From an uncultured Saprospiraceae bacterium (GTDB lineage: Bacteria > Bacteroidota > Bacteroidia > Chitinophagales > Saprospiraceae): DNA of 64,000 bases. Shown in pieces: positions 1-7,592 of this stretch (position 1 is its first letter; each line of letters opens with the position of its first letter). The stretch lies in assembly GCA_937139495.1 (NCBI GenBank), contig CAKZQC010000020.1, positions 1 to 64,000 on the forward strand. The letters are read 5' to 3'. The position numbers and the translations under genes are program-made. The notes beneath the pieces are model-generated. The model was not told the DNA's origin and did not search any database. It worked only from the letters and a program-made list of their open reading frames with translations.

Positions 1-1
1 G

Positions 2-74
2 TGGAGAATGACGGGATCGAACCGACGACCTTTTGACTGCCAGTCAAACGCTCTACCAACTGAGCTAATTCCCC
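2..74 (-). tRNA. tRNA-Ala (anticodon GGC)
   Basis: The reverse strand folds as a cloverleaf. The acceptor stem GGGGAAT pairs with ATTCTCC and contains the G3-U70 wobble that is the alanine identity element. The anticodon loop is CTGGCAG, giving anticodon GGC. The T arm is GGTTCGATCCC. Position 2 is the discriminator A; the window begins one base beyond it, so whether CCA is encoded cannot be seen. Confidence 0.95.
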
Positions 75-289
75 TAACGAGCCACAATATAGACCAAAAA
101 AAAGAGTTTACCAAACATTTTGATTTTGTTTTGGTAGCAAGGAGCTATTTTTAATCAAAAAGGACTATTTTTGTGCGAAACAATACATTCCAACCCTTTT
201 TATTTGACTTTCGTTTATCCAAACAAGAAGAAAAAGCAAGATGGACAAAATGATTCGTCTTATTTCCATGTATTTCACATCTAATATCG

Positions 290-297
290 TATATTTG
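290..297 (+). promoter_or_regulatory. Candidate promoter -7 box for bamD
   Basis: TATATTTG matches the Bacteroidota -7 consensus TAnnTTTG. It ends only 5 bases before the bamD ATG at 303, so transcription would start at or next to the start codon (leaderless or nearly so). No clear -33 element is seen. Confidence 0.45.
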
Positions 298-302
298 CAG
301 CT

Positions 303-1121
303 ATGTTCAAACAAAAGAAAATATTTTTAGGGTTGTTGATAATAATTGTATTATCGGCAGTAGGCTGCAATAATGCCTTTGAAAAATTGAGATTATCGAC
401 AGATACAGAACTCCGAATGAAGAAAGCATTCGAGTTCTATGAACAAGGCGAATATCTCAAATCGCAGTATTTGCTCGAAGACTTGATTGGGGAAGTACGT
501 GGTACGGATAGTGCAGAGAAAGTTTATTTTTTCTATGCTTATACGCATTATCACTTGCAGAACTATACGTTTGCTTCGTATTATTTCAAGCAGTTTTCTA
601 GTACATTTCCACATGGAGAATATGCAGAAGATGCCTTGTATATGAGTGCCGATGCTTATTACAAGCTTTCGCCCAATTATAGATTGACGCAAGAAGATAC
701 CGAAAGTGCTGTTGAAGGGCTACAAATGTTTGTCAATAGCTATCCAGAGAGTAGCAAGGTCGATTCTAGCAATCAATTGATAGATAGGTTACGTGCTAAG
801 CTGGAGCTAAAATCGCTAGAAGGAGCTAAAGGGTATTATCACCGCAAACGCTACAAGGCGGCACAACATATTTTTACGTCTTTGTTGGTGGATTATCCAG
901 ATAGCAAAAACGCAGAGTACATTCGTTACATGATTATCAAATCAGCTAACAAATACGCTCAAGAAAGTGTTCTTTCTAAGCAAGTAGAACGTTATGAAGA
1001 AACATTAGACGCTGCTAAGCAGTTTACGAATAGATATACAGAAAGTAAGTACCTCAACGAGGTAGAAAATATTAAAACGACTGCCACTAACAAAATTAAA
1101 AAGATTAGAAATGAGTTATAA
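303..1121 (+). CDS. bamD: Outer membrane assembly lipoprotein BamD
   Basis: A 272-residue lipoprotein of the BAM complex, which inserts beta-barrel proteins into the outer membrane. Residues 1-21 are a signal peptide and the lipobox ends LSAVGC, placing the lipidated cysteine at residue 22. The rest is alpha-helical TPR repeats (about residues 40-250), with BamD-like segments such as FYEQGEYLKSQYLLEDL and QYPD/DYPDSKNAE-type turns. Length and layout fit bacteroidete BamD. It is the first gene of a conserved order (bamD, rpoZ, coaBC, porD) and its 3' end overlaps rpoZ by 11 bases, so the two are probably translationally coupled. The start is fixed by the signal peptide and by the promoter box immediately upstream. 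Confidence 0.9.
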   Translation: MFKQKKIFLGLLIIIVLSAVGCNNAFEKLRLSTDTELRMKKAFEFYEQGEYLKSQYLLEDLIGEVRGTDSAEKVYFFYAYTHYHLQNYTFASYYFKQFSSTFPHGEYAEDALYMSADAYYKLSPNYRLTQEDTESAVEGLQMFVNSYPESSKVDSSNQLIDRLRAKLELKSLEGAKGYYHRKRYKAAQHIFTSLLVDYPDSKNAEYIRYMIIKSANKYAQESVLSKQVERYEETLDAAKQFTNRYTESKYLNEVENIKTTATNKIKKIRNEL

Positions 1122-1485
1122 CAAAAAAATGGAAATCAAGCAGAAAGCTCAAGGAATGAATCCTTATATCGTAGCCCGTAACCTTGATCAGATTGCAGCC
1201 AAAAGCAGCAAGAATATCTATGAGTCGTTGGTGATTATCTCTAAACGCTCTAATCAAATATCAACTGACCTCAAAAAAGAATTGAACGCCAAGTTGGACG
1301 AGTTTGCTTCTACTACCGATACATTGGAAGAAATTCATGAAAACAAGGAGCAAATCGAAATTTCTAAGTTCTACGAGCGTTTGCCTAACCCTAGTATCAT
1401 TGCACTCAATGAGTTTATGGGAAGTGAACTTTCTTGGAAATACAAAGAAGATTATACAGAAGATGTAGATATTTTGTTGTCATAA
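1111..1485 (+). CDS. rpoZ: RNA polymerase omega subunit (Bacteroidota type)
   Basis: A 124-residue protein with the layout of the bacteroidete omega/Rpb6-like subunit: an N-terminal segment NPYIVARNLDQIA, then a helix around SLVIISKRSNQIS that corresponds to the beta'-binding core, and a phylum-specific acidic C-terminal extension with FYERLPNPSIIALNEF. It helps assemble and stabilise RNA polymerase. The start codon lies inside the bamD stop region (11-base overlap), and a strong hairpin terminator follows 36 bases after the stop. The position between bamD and coaBC supports the call. Confidence 0.85.
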   Translation: MSYNKKMEIKQKAQGMNPYIVARNLDQIAAKSSKNIYESLVIISKRSNQISTDLKKELNAKLDEFASTTDTLEEIHENKEQIEISKFYERLPNPSIIALNEFMGSELSWKYKEDYTEDVDILLS

Positions 1486-1520
1486 ACAACTGATTAGTAT
1501 CTATCTAATAACGTTATAGA

Positions 1521-1557
1521 AATCCTGATAATTATTAGTATAATTGTCAGGATTTTT
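1521..1557 (+). terminator. Rho-independent terminator after rpoZ
   Basis: A hairpin with arms ATCCTGATAATTA and TAATTGTCAGGAT (one G-U pair, 6-base loop) is followed by TTTTT. It separates bamD-rpoZ from coaBC. Confidence 0.8.
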
Positions 1558-1576
1558 AGGTTAAAGAAGTAAAAAT

Positions 1577-2776
1577 ATGTTGAAAGACAAGAAAATTTTA
1601 TTGGGTGTATCGGGTAGTATTGCTGCGTACAAAATTGCTTATTTGGTGCGTTTGCTCATCAAGCAAGGGGCTGCTGTGCGAGTCGTAATGACACCTGCGG
1701 CACAACAATTTATTACGAGTTTGACACTTTCTACGCTCTCCAAAAATGCGGTATATACCGATGTGAGCTCAGAGGACGGTTGGCACAATCATGTAGAACT
1801 CGGATTGTGGGCTGATGTGATGGTCATAGCGCCAGCTACAGCCAACACAATAGCCAAACTAGCAAACGGGCATTGCGATAATATGCTGTTGGCAGCTTAT
1901 TTGTCTAGTCGTTGCCCTGTTATGGTCGCTCCAGCCATGGATTTGGATATGTGGACGCACCCTGCTACGCAGCAGAATATAGATAAGTTGATGAGCTATG
2001 GCAATCAAATTATACCAGTAGAAGATGGTGAGTTGGCTTCTGGGCTGATAGGAAAGGGTCGAATGGCAGAGCCTGAACAAATTGTAGGGCATTTGATAGC
2101 TCATTTTTCGGCTATCAATCGAACTTCATTGACCCAAAAAACGGTTTTGATTACTTCTGGTCCTACACAGGAAGCGATTGATCCTGTTCGTTTTATTAGC
2201 AATCATTCTTCTGGAAAGATGGGGGCTGCTCTAGCGGAAAAAGCGGCTTGTGCTGGGGCTAAAGTCTTGTTTGTTTCGGGACCTGCCAAGGTAATGCCAC
2301 AACACCCTGCTATCCAAATACTTTCGGTGCTATCTGCTCAACAGATGTACGAAACGGCGTTGCGGTATGCACCACAAGCTGATGTATTGATATTGGCGGC
2401 AGCCGTAGCAGACTATACGCCTCAAACGGTAGCCACTCAAAAGATGAAAAAGAAAACAGACGAATTTTCTATTCCGTTGAAAAAAACCAAAGATATTGCT
2501 GCCGAACTCGGCAAGCTCAAAACAGAACAGCAATTAATGGTCGGGTTTGCATTAGAAACCAACAATGCACTGGAATACGCCAAAGGTAAACTAGTATCCA
2601 AAAATTTAGATATTATTGTACTCAATACGCTAGCAGACAAAGGAGCTGGCTTTGGTTATGATACTAATAAAGTAACGCTGGTCGAGCGAAATGGCACGAT
2701 TACACGTTATGATATAAAGACGAAGGAAGCAGTGGCAGAAGATATTGTGAATAAAATAACCTCCTTGCTGGATTAA
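1577..2776 (+). CDS. coaBC: Bifunctional phosphopantothenoylcysteine decarboxylase / phosphopantothenate-cysteine ligase CoaBC
   Basis: A 399-residue fused enzyme of coenzyme A synthesis. The N-terminal CoaC flavoprotein half (about 1-180) shows GSIAAYK, the active-site histidine in HNHVELG (His72), PAMDLDMW and GKGRMAEPEQI. The C-terminal CoaB half (about 185-399) shows SGPTQEAIDPVRFISNHSSGKMG, AAVADYTP and the basic KMKKKT segment. CoaB couples 4'-phosphopantothenate to cysteine and CoaC decarboxylates the product. The position of the E. coli Dfp catalytic Cys158 appears to be Ser155 here (GELASGLIGKGR), and the Asn of PxMNxxMW is Asp. From memory these changes occur in other Bacteroidota, so they are probably lineage variation. 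The gene sits 39 bases upstream of porD. Confidence 0.93.
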   Translation: MLKDKKILLGVSGSIAAYKIAYLVRLLIKQGAAVRVVMTPAAQQFITSLTLSTLSKNAVYTDVSSEDGWHNHVELGLWADVMVIAPATANTIAKLANGHCDNMLLAAYLSSRCPVMVAPAMDLDMWTHPATQQNIDKLMSYGNQIIPVEDGELASGLIGKGRMAEPEQIVGHLIAHFSAINRTSLTQKTVLITSGPTQEAIDPVRFISNHSSGKMGAALAEKAACAGAKVLFVSGPAKVMPQHPAIQILSVLSAQQMYETALRYAPQADVLILAAAVADYTPQTVATQKMKKKTDEFSIPLKKTKDIAAELGKLKTEQQLMVGFALETNNALEYAKGKLVSKNLDIIVLNTLADKGAGFGYDTNKVTLVERNGTITRYDIKTKEAVAEDIVNKITSLLD

Positions 2777-2815
2777 TTCTTTTCGTGTATATTTCAAAAA
2801 AATAAAAAAAGTAGT

Positions 2816-3730
2816 ATGAATCTCTCAAAATGGATAGTCGCAGCGGTACTGTTGTTGGCTTATACTAGCCAAACAATGGCACAAGAATTTATTACGCAAG
2901 TAACGGTCAATACGCCTAAAATACAGACGGTTGACCCTAAGGTATTCAAGAATTTGGAAACGGCGGTGGAAGAGTTTATGAACACACGTGACTGGGTCGA
3001 AGACGAATTTGAACCCAATGAACGCATTGAACTCAATATTATTATTACGATAGAAGCAGAAAAATCGCAAACAGAATTTTCTGGTCAAATGACCATACAG
3101 GCGAGTCGCCCAGTGTATGGAAGTGGGTACAATAGTGTGCTTTTTCAGAACCTTGACAAGGATTTTTCGTTTACTTATGGAGAATTTGAGGTGTTGGATT
3201 TTTCCGAAAATACTTATACATCCAATTTGACTTCTACGCTAGCTTTCTATGCGTACGTGATATTGGGTATGGACTACGATTCGTATTCAGAACTGGGAGG
3301 GGAGCAGAACCTACAGAAGGCTCAAAATATACTAAACACAGTGCCTAGAGGTGCAGGCGATGGCTGGATAGCTGGTAGCAATGTGATTAAAAGAAGTCGT
3401 TATTGGTTAATTGAGAATTTGCTCAACCCTCGTATGCAGGATATGCGCAGAGGTATGTATCAATATTATATGTTGGGGCTAGATAGAGTAGCACAACCCG
3501 AAAAATCAGAAAAAGGGCTGGCGTCTATTTTGGCAGCTTTGGAGATTGTGCAGTCTGCCAATCAAAATTATTTGGGTAATATGGTAGTACAGCTTTTTAC
3601 AGATTCTAAGCGAGATGAAATTATCAATTTATTCAAAGTAGTTGATATCAATACTAAACGTAAAGTCTATCAAATGATGGTCAAAATGGACGGTACACAC
3701 GCCAATGATTATCGAGTATTGCTCAAGTAA
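2816..3730 (+). CDS. porD: PorD-like protein (DUF4835), type IX secretion associated
   Basis: A 304-residue exported protein with a signal peptide ending near TMAQ (residue 22). It has the DUF4835/PorD pattern: a beta-rich N-terminal part, the central FQNLDKDFSFTYGEFEVLDF and YAYVILGMDYDSY segments, and a helical C-terminal part with RRGMYQYYMLGLD. PorD is linked to type IX secretion and gliding in this phylum; its molecular role is not clear. It follows coaBC at 39 bases, as in many Bacteroidota. In other genomes recN often comes next; here tspO occupies that place. Another secretion-related pair, PorE-like and PorP/SprF, lies about 33 kb away in this window. Confidence 0.85.
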   Translation: MNLSKWIVAAVLLLAYTSQTMAQEFITQVTVNTPKIQTVDPKVFKNLETAVEEFMNTRDWVEDEFEPNERIELNIIITIEAEKSQTEFSGQMTIQASRPVYGSGYNSVLFQNLDKDFSFTYGEFEVLDFSENTYTSNLTSTLAFYAYVILGMDYDSYSELGGEQNLQKAQNILNTVPRGAGDGWIAGSNVIKRSRYWLIENLLNPRMQDMRRGMYQYYMLGLDRVAQPEKSEKGLASILAALEIVQSANQNYLGNMVVQLFTDSKRDEIINLFKVVDINTKRKVYQMMVKMDGTHANDYRVLLK

Positions 3731-3799
3731 TAGAACCGCAGGTTTTTTTACTTAGAGCGTGCTAGAGCAGTTATTTTAAAAAAAATCAAAAAAAATAGC

Positions 3800-4267
3800 A
3801 TGAAAAACTACTATGTAAGACTCGCTTTGTTTTTGGTCTTAAATTTTGCAGCTTTGGGAATCGGTGGTTTCTTGATGGGCGAGAGCCCTGGTACGAGCGA
3901 ATGGTACAACAGCATGAATCAAGCCCCTTGGACACCTCCTGGAATATTTTTCGGGATAGCTTGGACAGTGATTATGCTTTGTTTTTCTTTCTACATGGCG
4001 AAGTTGGTCGAATATCCCAATAAACAATTGGTGTATGGGCTTTTTGCAGTGCAATGGATACTGAATGTAGGTTGGAATTATGTCTTTTTTAATCAACACC
4101 TTGTGTTGTTTGGCTTGATTTGGATTGCTACCTTAGCAGTGCTAATTGCTTATTTCTTTGTGCGTTTCCGCCAATATTTAGGCAATTTTGCTTGGTTGAT
4201 TGTGCCTTATGTGCTTTGGTTAATAATAGCAACTTCGCTGAATGCGTATATCTGGATATACAATTAG
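3800..4267 (+). CDS. tspO: TspO/MBR family membrane protein
   Basis: A 155-residue integral membrane protein with five predicted helices, the usual TspO/MBR size and topology. It carries the conserved tryptophan-rich loop with APWTPPGIFFGIAWT and the QWILNVGWNYVFF segment of helix 3. TspO proteins bind tetrapyrroles such as protoporphyrin IX and influence stress and porphyrin handling. The gene is 69 bases downstream of porD and is closed by a strong hairpin terminator, so it may be the last gene of this transcript. Confidence 0.92.
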   Translation: MKNYYVRLALFLVLNFAALGIGGFLMGESPGTSEWYNSMNQAPWTPPGIFFGIAWTVIMLCFSFYMAKLVEYPNKQLVYGLFAVQWILNVGWNYVFFNQHLVLFGLIWIATLAVLIAYFFVRFRQYLGNFAWLIVPYVLWLIIATSLNAYIWIYN

Positions 4268-4295
4268 TTTTAGTATTTCCAAATGTCATAAATAA

Positions 4296-4333
4296 AAAAT
4301 CCCCTTTGCTACAATAGCAAAGGGGATTTTTTT
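4296..4333. terminator. Strong terminator hairpin between tspO and tRNA-His
   Basis: An almost perfect hairpin, AAAATCCCCTTTGCT paired with AGCAAAGGGGATTTT around a 5-base loop. There is T-richness on one side and A-richness on the other, so it can end tspO on the plus strand and transcripts from the tRNA side on the minus strand. Confidence 0.85.
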
Positions 4334-4431
4334 GAGGGGTATGGTGAGTACCAATAAAAAAAGAGAACACTATCGAAATAGTATTCTCTCTGTTTTGCTT
4401 TCTAACAAAATACTAGATTTTGTCAATGATG

Positions 4432-4506
4432 GGTGCCATACGGGGTTCGAACCCGCGACCCTCGGTACCACAAACCGATACTCTAACCAGCTGAGCTAAT
4501 AGCACC
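4432..4506 (-). tRNA. tRNA-His (anticodon GTG)
   Basis: A cloverleaf on the minus strand with acceptor stem GTGCTAT pairing with ATGGCAC. An extra 5' G (position -1) faces C73, the histidine tRNA hallmark. The anticodon loop TTGTGGT reads GTG and the T loop is GGTTCGAACCC. A full CCA does not appear to be encoded. Confidence 0.95.
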
Positions 4507-4660
4507 ATTTATTTGAAGCGACACAAATGTAAGAATCTTTTTGTTGAAAAACAAATTTCAAGCATTTTTTTTTAAAAAAGAACTTAAAAGAATCTCTTTT
4601 TGTGTTTGTGACTGCAAGGTAATTATTTTTCTAGGATTTTTAAATAAAAGTTGCATTTTT

Positions 4661-4692
4661 TTAGAACTAAATGCCCTTTATGTTAGTTCTAA
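4661..4692. repeat. 10-bp perfect inverted repeat upstream of SDR gene
   Basis: TTAGAACTAA and TTAGTTCTAA face each other across 12 bases, about 58 bases before the SDR start. It could be an operator or a hairpin in the leader. The rest of 4507-4749 is AT-rich with no other feature seen. Confidence 0.35.
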
Positions 4693-4749
4693 TTCGAGAA
4701 GAGAACAAATTTATTTTCAAACAAACAAAAATGATTAACTGTAAATAGC

Positions 4750-5649
4750 ATGAAAGATAAAATAGTAGTCATCACAGGAGCTAACTCTGGGATAGGTAAA
4801 GAGACCGCCATAGCACTGGCTAGAAGAGGGGCTACTATCGTTATGGTCTGTAGGAGCAAGGATAGGGGCGAAAAAGCAAGAGCGCAGATTATAAAAGCCA
4901 GTAATAACGAAAATGTAACGTTAGAGATTTGTGATTTGGGGTTGATGGAGTCTATTCGTGCTTGCGGGCAACGAATGCACGAGACCTATCCCAAAATTGA
5001 TGTATTGATCAATAATGCAGGAGCTATATTTGGGGAGTACCGAATGAGTAAGGAAGGGTTGGAGCATACTTTTGCACTCAACCACATGGGGTATTTCCTA
5101 TTTACGCACTATATGTTAGATGCTATTAAGCGTGGTTCTGAACGTCGAATTATCAATGTGGCTTCTTTGGCACATAAGTTTGTAACCAATATTCCTTGGG
5201 AGGATATGCAGTTGGAACATCACAAGTATCATCAAATGCAAACTTATGGTTTGACAAAATTATACAACATTTATTTTACGAAATATTTGGCAGAGAAGCT
5301 AGATGGAGAGCATGCAGATATTACGGTCAACTGCTTGCACCCCGGTACGGTCTATACACACTTTGGTGACTCGGGCAGTTTCTTGTTCAATAAATTGATA
5401 AAAATAGCAAAGCCACTATTGGCAAGTCCAGAAAAAGGAGCGGAAACTTCTATTTATTTGGCAACATCGCCTAAGGTCGAAAATATAACAGGAGCGTATT
5501 TTACGAAACAAAAAGAAGCCCCTGTCACTAAGCTAGCTCAAAATAAAGATAATGCCGAGCGACTTTGGCAAATCAGTATGGGTATAGCAGGCTTGGCTAC
5601 TTATGGCGTCGTGACGCACACCGAAGCAACAGGTACACCATTGCCTTAA
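4750..5649 (+). CDS. Short-chain dehydrogenase/reductase, retinol dehydrogenase-like
   Basis: A 299-residue NAD(P)-dependent oxidoreductase of the SDR superfamily. It shows the cofactor motif TGANSGIG (residues 9-16), a CRS segment after beta 2 that suggests NADPH preference, NNAG (about 96-99), and the catalytic Ser in NVASLAH with YGLTK. The layout (HPGTVYTHF, a long C-terminal segment) resembles retinol dehydrogenase/WW-domain oxidoreductase-like SDRs, which act on lipophilic alcohols or carbonyls. The true substrate cannot be read from sequence. It stands alone between a tRNA and a convergent aroQ and is followed by a strong terminator. Confidence 0.88.
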   Translation: MKDKIVVITGANSGIGKETAIALARRGATIVMVCRSKDRGEKARAQIIKASNNENVTLEICDLGLMESIRACGQRMHETYPKIDVLINNAGAIFGEYRMSKEGLEHTFALNHMGYFLFTHYMLDAIKRGSERRIINVASLAHKFVTNIPWEDMQLEHHKYHQMQTYGLTKLYNIYFTKYLAEKLDGEHADITVNCLHPGTVYTHFGDSGSFLFNKLIKIAKPLLASPEKGAETSIYLATSPKVENITGAYFTKQKEAPVTKLAQNKDNAERLWQISMGIAGLATYGVVTHTEATGTPLP

Positions 5650-5675
5650 GGAAGTGAAAAAATAAAATAAAATAG

Positions 5676-5717
5676 AACAGGAGAACAGCCCATTAGAAAT
5701 GGACTGTTCTCCTGTTT
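5676..5717 (+). terminator. Terminator after SDR gene
   Basis: A long hairpin with arms AACAGGAGAACAGCCCA and TGGACTGTTCTCCTGTT (one wobble), followed by a T-rich run. It ends the SDR gene 27 bases after its stop. Confidence 0.85.
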
Positions 5718-5772
5718 GTTTTTGGTGGGTTGATTCCTTATTAAACAAGCATTAAGAAAGCTATTATTGGAA

Positions 5773-5954
5773 GTCCACCTACTTAAGTAAGTGGACAAAA
5801 GTTCACGCTGTTTTGAAAGATATTTTGAAATGCTAAATGGATAGCCTAAAAGTCAAGTGGATGTATTTGGTAACTACCTTTGAGGTGGTAACCAAGTCTG
5901 CCAATAGTAATGAAAATAAATTTATAACACCCATTATTTGTGTCCACCTACTTA
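5773..5954. repeat. Intergenic palindrome with a repeated 13-mer
   Basis: The gene-free stretch 5718-5977 begins with a 24-bp near-perfect palindrome at 5773-5796 (arms GTCCACCTACTT and AAGTAAGTGGAC). The same 13-mer, GTCCACCTACTTA, recurs at 5942-5954. Between them is a weaker hairpin around GGTAACTACCT and AGGTGGTAACC. This could be a decayed mobile element or a pair of protein-binding sites. No reading frame is seen. Confidence 0.4.
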
Positions 5955-5977
5955 GCTAAAAAGTAGAAGTTTCTAAG

Positions 5978-6415
5978 TTATAAATCAACAAAATACTGCA
6001 ATGCCAAATCGTAACTATATAACCCAAAACCACTAATACTTCCTATACAGGCTGCGGCAATGAGACTTTGTTGGCGTATGGTTTCTCTAGCAAATATATT
6101 GGAAATATGTACTTCGACAACAGGCAAATCAATGGCGGAAATGGCATCTGCCAACGCTAAAGAAGTATGCGTATAAGCTCCTGCATTGAAGATAATGCCA
6201 ATATATTTTTTGTCAAAACCAACCGCATGGAGCTTGTCTATGAGCGTGCCTTCTGTATTGCTTTGATAATATTCCAATGAAAAAGGAATGGCTTTGGGCT
6301 TCAGGAGTGTGTAGTATTCCTCGAAAGAGGTCGTACCATAAATCGTAGGCTCTCTTCTGCCCAATAGATTAAGATTAGGACCATTTAGGATTAATATTTT
6401 TTGCGAATCGAGCAT
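5978..6415 (-). CDS. aroQ: Type II 3-dehydroquinate dehydratase
   Basis: A 145-residue enzyme of the shikimate pathway that converts 3-dehydroquinate to 3-dehydroshikimate. It has the type II signature: NGPNLNLLGRREPTIYG with the catalytic Tyr26, NAGAYTHTS in the middle, and EVHISNIFARE with the catalytic histidine. Length is normal for the dodecameric type II enzyme. The only plausible start is the ATG at 6413-6415, and a 227-bp MITE begins directly behind it: the target-site TAA overlaps the last base of the start codon. Promoter and ribosome-binding sequences must therefore lie within the inserted element. Confidence 0.92.
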   Translation of the reverse strand: MLDSQKILILNGPNLNLLGRREPTIYGTTSFEEYYTLLKPKAIPFSLEYYQSNTEGTLIDKLHAVGFDKKYIGIIFNAGAYTHTSLALADAISAIDLPVVEVHISNIFARETIRQQSLIAAACIGSISGFGLYSYDLALQYFVDL

Positions 6416-6417
6416 AA

Positions 6418-6644
6418 GAGCGTGTCTAAAATTATAGTTTTTGATAATTTGTGTAGAATTTTTCTATTAGATGAATGCAACGAACCCTTTAGGGTAAGTA
6501 TCCTGCGGATACTTAGTGGAATGAACCACTAGTGGGCTTTTCATTGCCATTGCTGCATAGCCTTAGCTATGGAGCAAAAAAGAGGTGAAATATAATAGGA
6601 AAAGACTTTTCAAATTACAAATTAGTATAAATTTAGACATGCTC
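6418..6644 (+). mobile_element. 227-bp MITE, copy 1
   Basis: A non-coding element with terminal inverted repeats GAGCGTGTCTAAA and TTTAGACATGCTC, flanked by a 3-bp TAA duplication (6415-6417 and 6645-6647). It contains short palindromes (AAGTATCC-TGC-GGATACTT, CCACTAGTGG). A second copy of exactly the same length lies inverted at 23301-23527, with about 10 differences. The TNA-type 3-bp duplication and GAG ends recall the IS1031 group of IS5-family elements; no transposase is in the window, so mobilisation in trans is inferred. Confidence 0.85.
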
Positions 6645-6651
6645 TAAGGCA

Positions 6652-7296
6652 TTACAAATCTAATAAAGGAAAAAACATAGAACGGTGTACCCAGCCATCT
6701 ACATAACCTAAACTCGGGACATCGACACGTACCCATTCTTTTTTGTATTCCTTGACGGCTACAGTTGTTCCTCGTTGTAGTCGTTGTCCTTTTTCTATGC
6801 CTTGTACATCTGCCTCAAAAATAGGAGCTTCTTTTTCAATAATACGAATGGCTTTCCAGTTGTGTGACAAGTCCAACAACGCAACATGACCGATTTTGTC
6901 GCTCAAGTCGGCTATACAGCTAGAGTCAGGAGCATGATGGAGTTTCACAAACATTTCCTCGCCCATGATTTTGAATTCGCCATGAATCGGAGGCACTGTA
7001 GTAGCAGGATTGTAACATTGCATACTCAGGGGATTATTGTTGCCTACTTTTCCCTCAAAAAAGAAAGAACAAGTGGGAGCTTCTTTGGATTGATAAAATC
7101 CTGTAATCTGTTCGCCATCTACCCCTAATATAATATCGTGGTAATCTCCTGCTATAACATATACCGTTGGGTCAGGTGGTGCTACTTGAGGTACAGTAGT
7201 GGTCTCTTTTTGGGTAGCAGTATCGCAACTGCTGATGCCAACCGACAATAAAAGTGCGGCAAGTAGGCAGTAATAGGAGTGGAAACGAAATAGCAT
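6652..7296 (-). CDS. Lipoprotein with C-terminal SH3-like domain
   Basis: A 214-residue lipoprotein with signal sequence and lipobox ending GISSC (Cys24), followed by a Thr/Pro-rich linker (about 26-44). The middle, residues 45-145, is a beta-rich region of unknown family (VYVIAGDYHDIILGVDG). The last 65 residues resemble a bacterial SH3 domain (EKGQRLQRGTTVAVKEYKKEWVRVDV, then GWVH). Such domains often bind peptidoglycan peptides or proteins at the envelope, but function here is unknown. The MITE copy at 6418-6644 lies directly beyond its stop codon. Confidence 0.65.
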   Translation of the reverse strand: MLFRFHSYYCLLAALLLSVGISSCDTATQKETTTVPQVAPPDPTVYVIAGDYHDIILGVDGEQITGFYQSKEAPTCSFFFEGKVGNNNPLSMQCYNPATTVPPIHGEFKIMGEEMFVKLHHAPDSSCIADLSDKIGHVALLDLSHNWKAIRIIEKEAPIFEADVQGIEKGQRLQRGTTVAVKEYKKEWVRVDVPSLGYVDGWVHRSMFFPLLDL

Positions 7297-7327
7297 GGTT
7301 TATATTTTAGAGGTTGAATAGAGTCGC

Positions 7328-7591
7328 TTAATCTACAAAAAAACCGTTGACGGCTTCGACCGATTTGACCGCAGGTACATTCGTTTTGATGGTGTGTTCG
7401 ATGCCACCTTTCATGGTCATGGTACTCATCGAGCACGTTTCGCAATTGCCTAACCACTTGAACCGAAGGATCATATCATCAGTAAGCTCTACGATTTCAA
7501 TATCGCCACCATCAGTTTTGAGGTGCGGACGAATAGTAGCCAATGCTTCTTCTACTTGTGCTAGTATGGTATCTTTTGTTGTTGTATTCAT
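7328..7591 (-). CDS. nfuA: Nfu/NifU C-terminal-type Fe-S scaffold protein
   Basis: An 87-residue NifU C-terminal domain protein. The core is VEEALATIRPHLKTDGGDIEIVEL with the CxxC pair GNCETC (Cys50 and Cys53 from the ATG at 7591), which holds a transferable Fe-S cluster. It passes clusters to apoproteins. The ATG at 7589-7591 begins 1 base after the mrp stop, so it is preferred over the in-frame TTG three codons upstream. Pairing with mrp, an Fe-S carrier ATPase, supports a shared role in cluster assembly. It is a stand-alone domain, unlike enterobacterial NfuA, which has an extra A-type domain. Confidence 0.85.
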   Translation of the reverse strand: MNTTTKDTILAQVEEALATIRPHLKTDGGDIEIVELTDDMILRFKWLGNCETCSMSTMTMKGGIEHTIKTNVPAVKSVEAVNGFFVD

Positions 7592-7592
7592 G

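Noticed and set aside
75..302. Weak inverted repeat TACCAAA/TTTGGTA near 100-135
   Set aside because: Short stem with a long AT-rich loop and no T-run; not distinguishable from chance.
3750..3775. CTTAGAGCGTGCTAGAGC as a MITE end
   Set aside because: Only the first eight bases match the 227-bp MITE terminus, with no element next to it.
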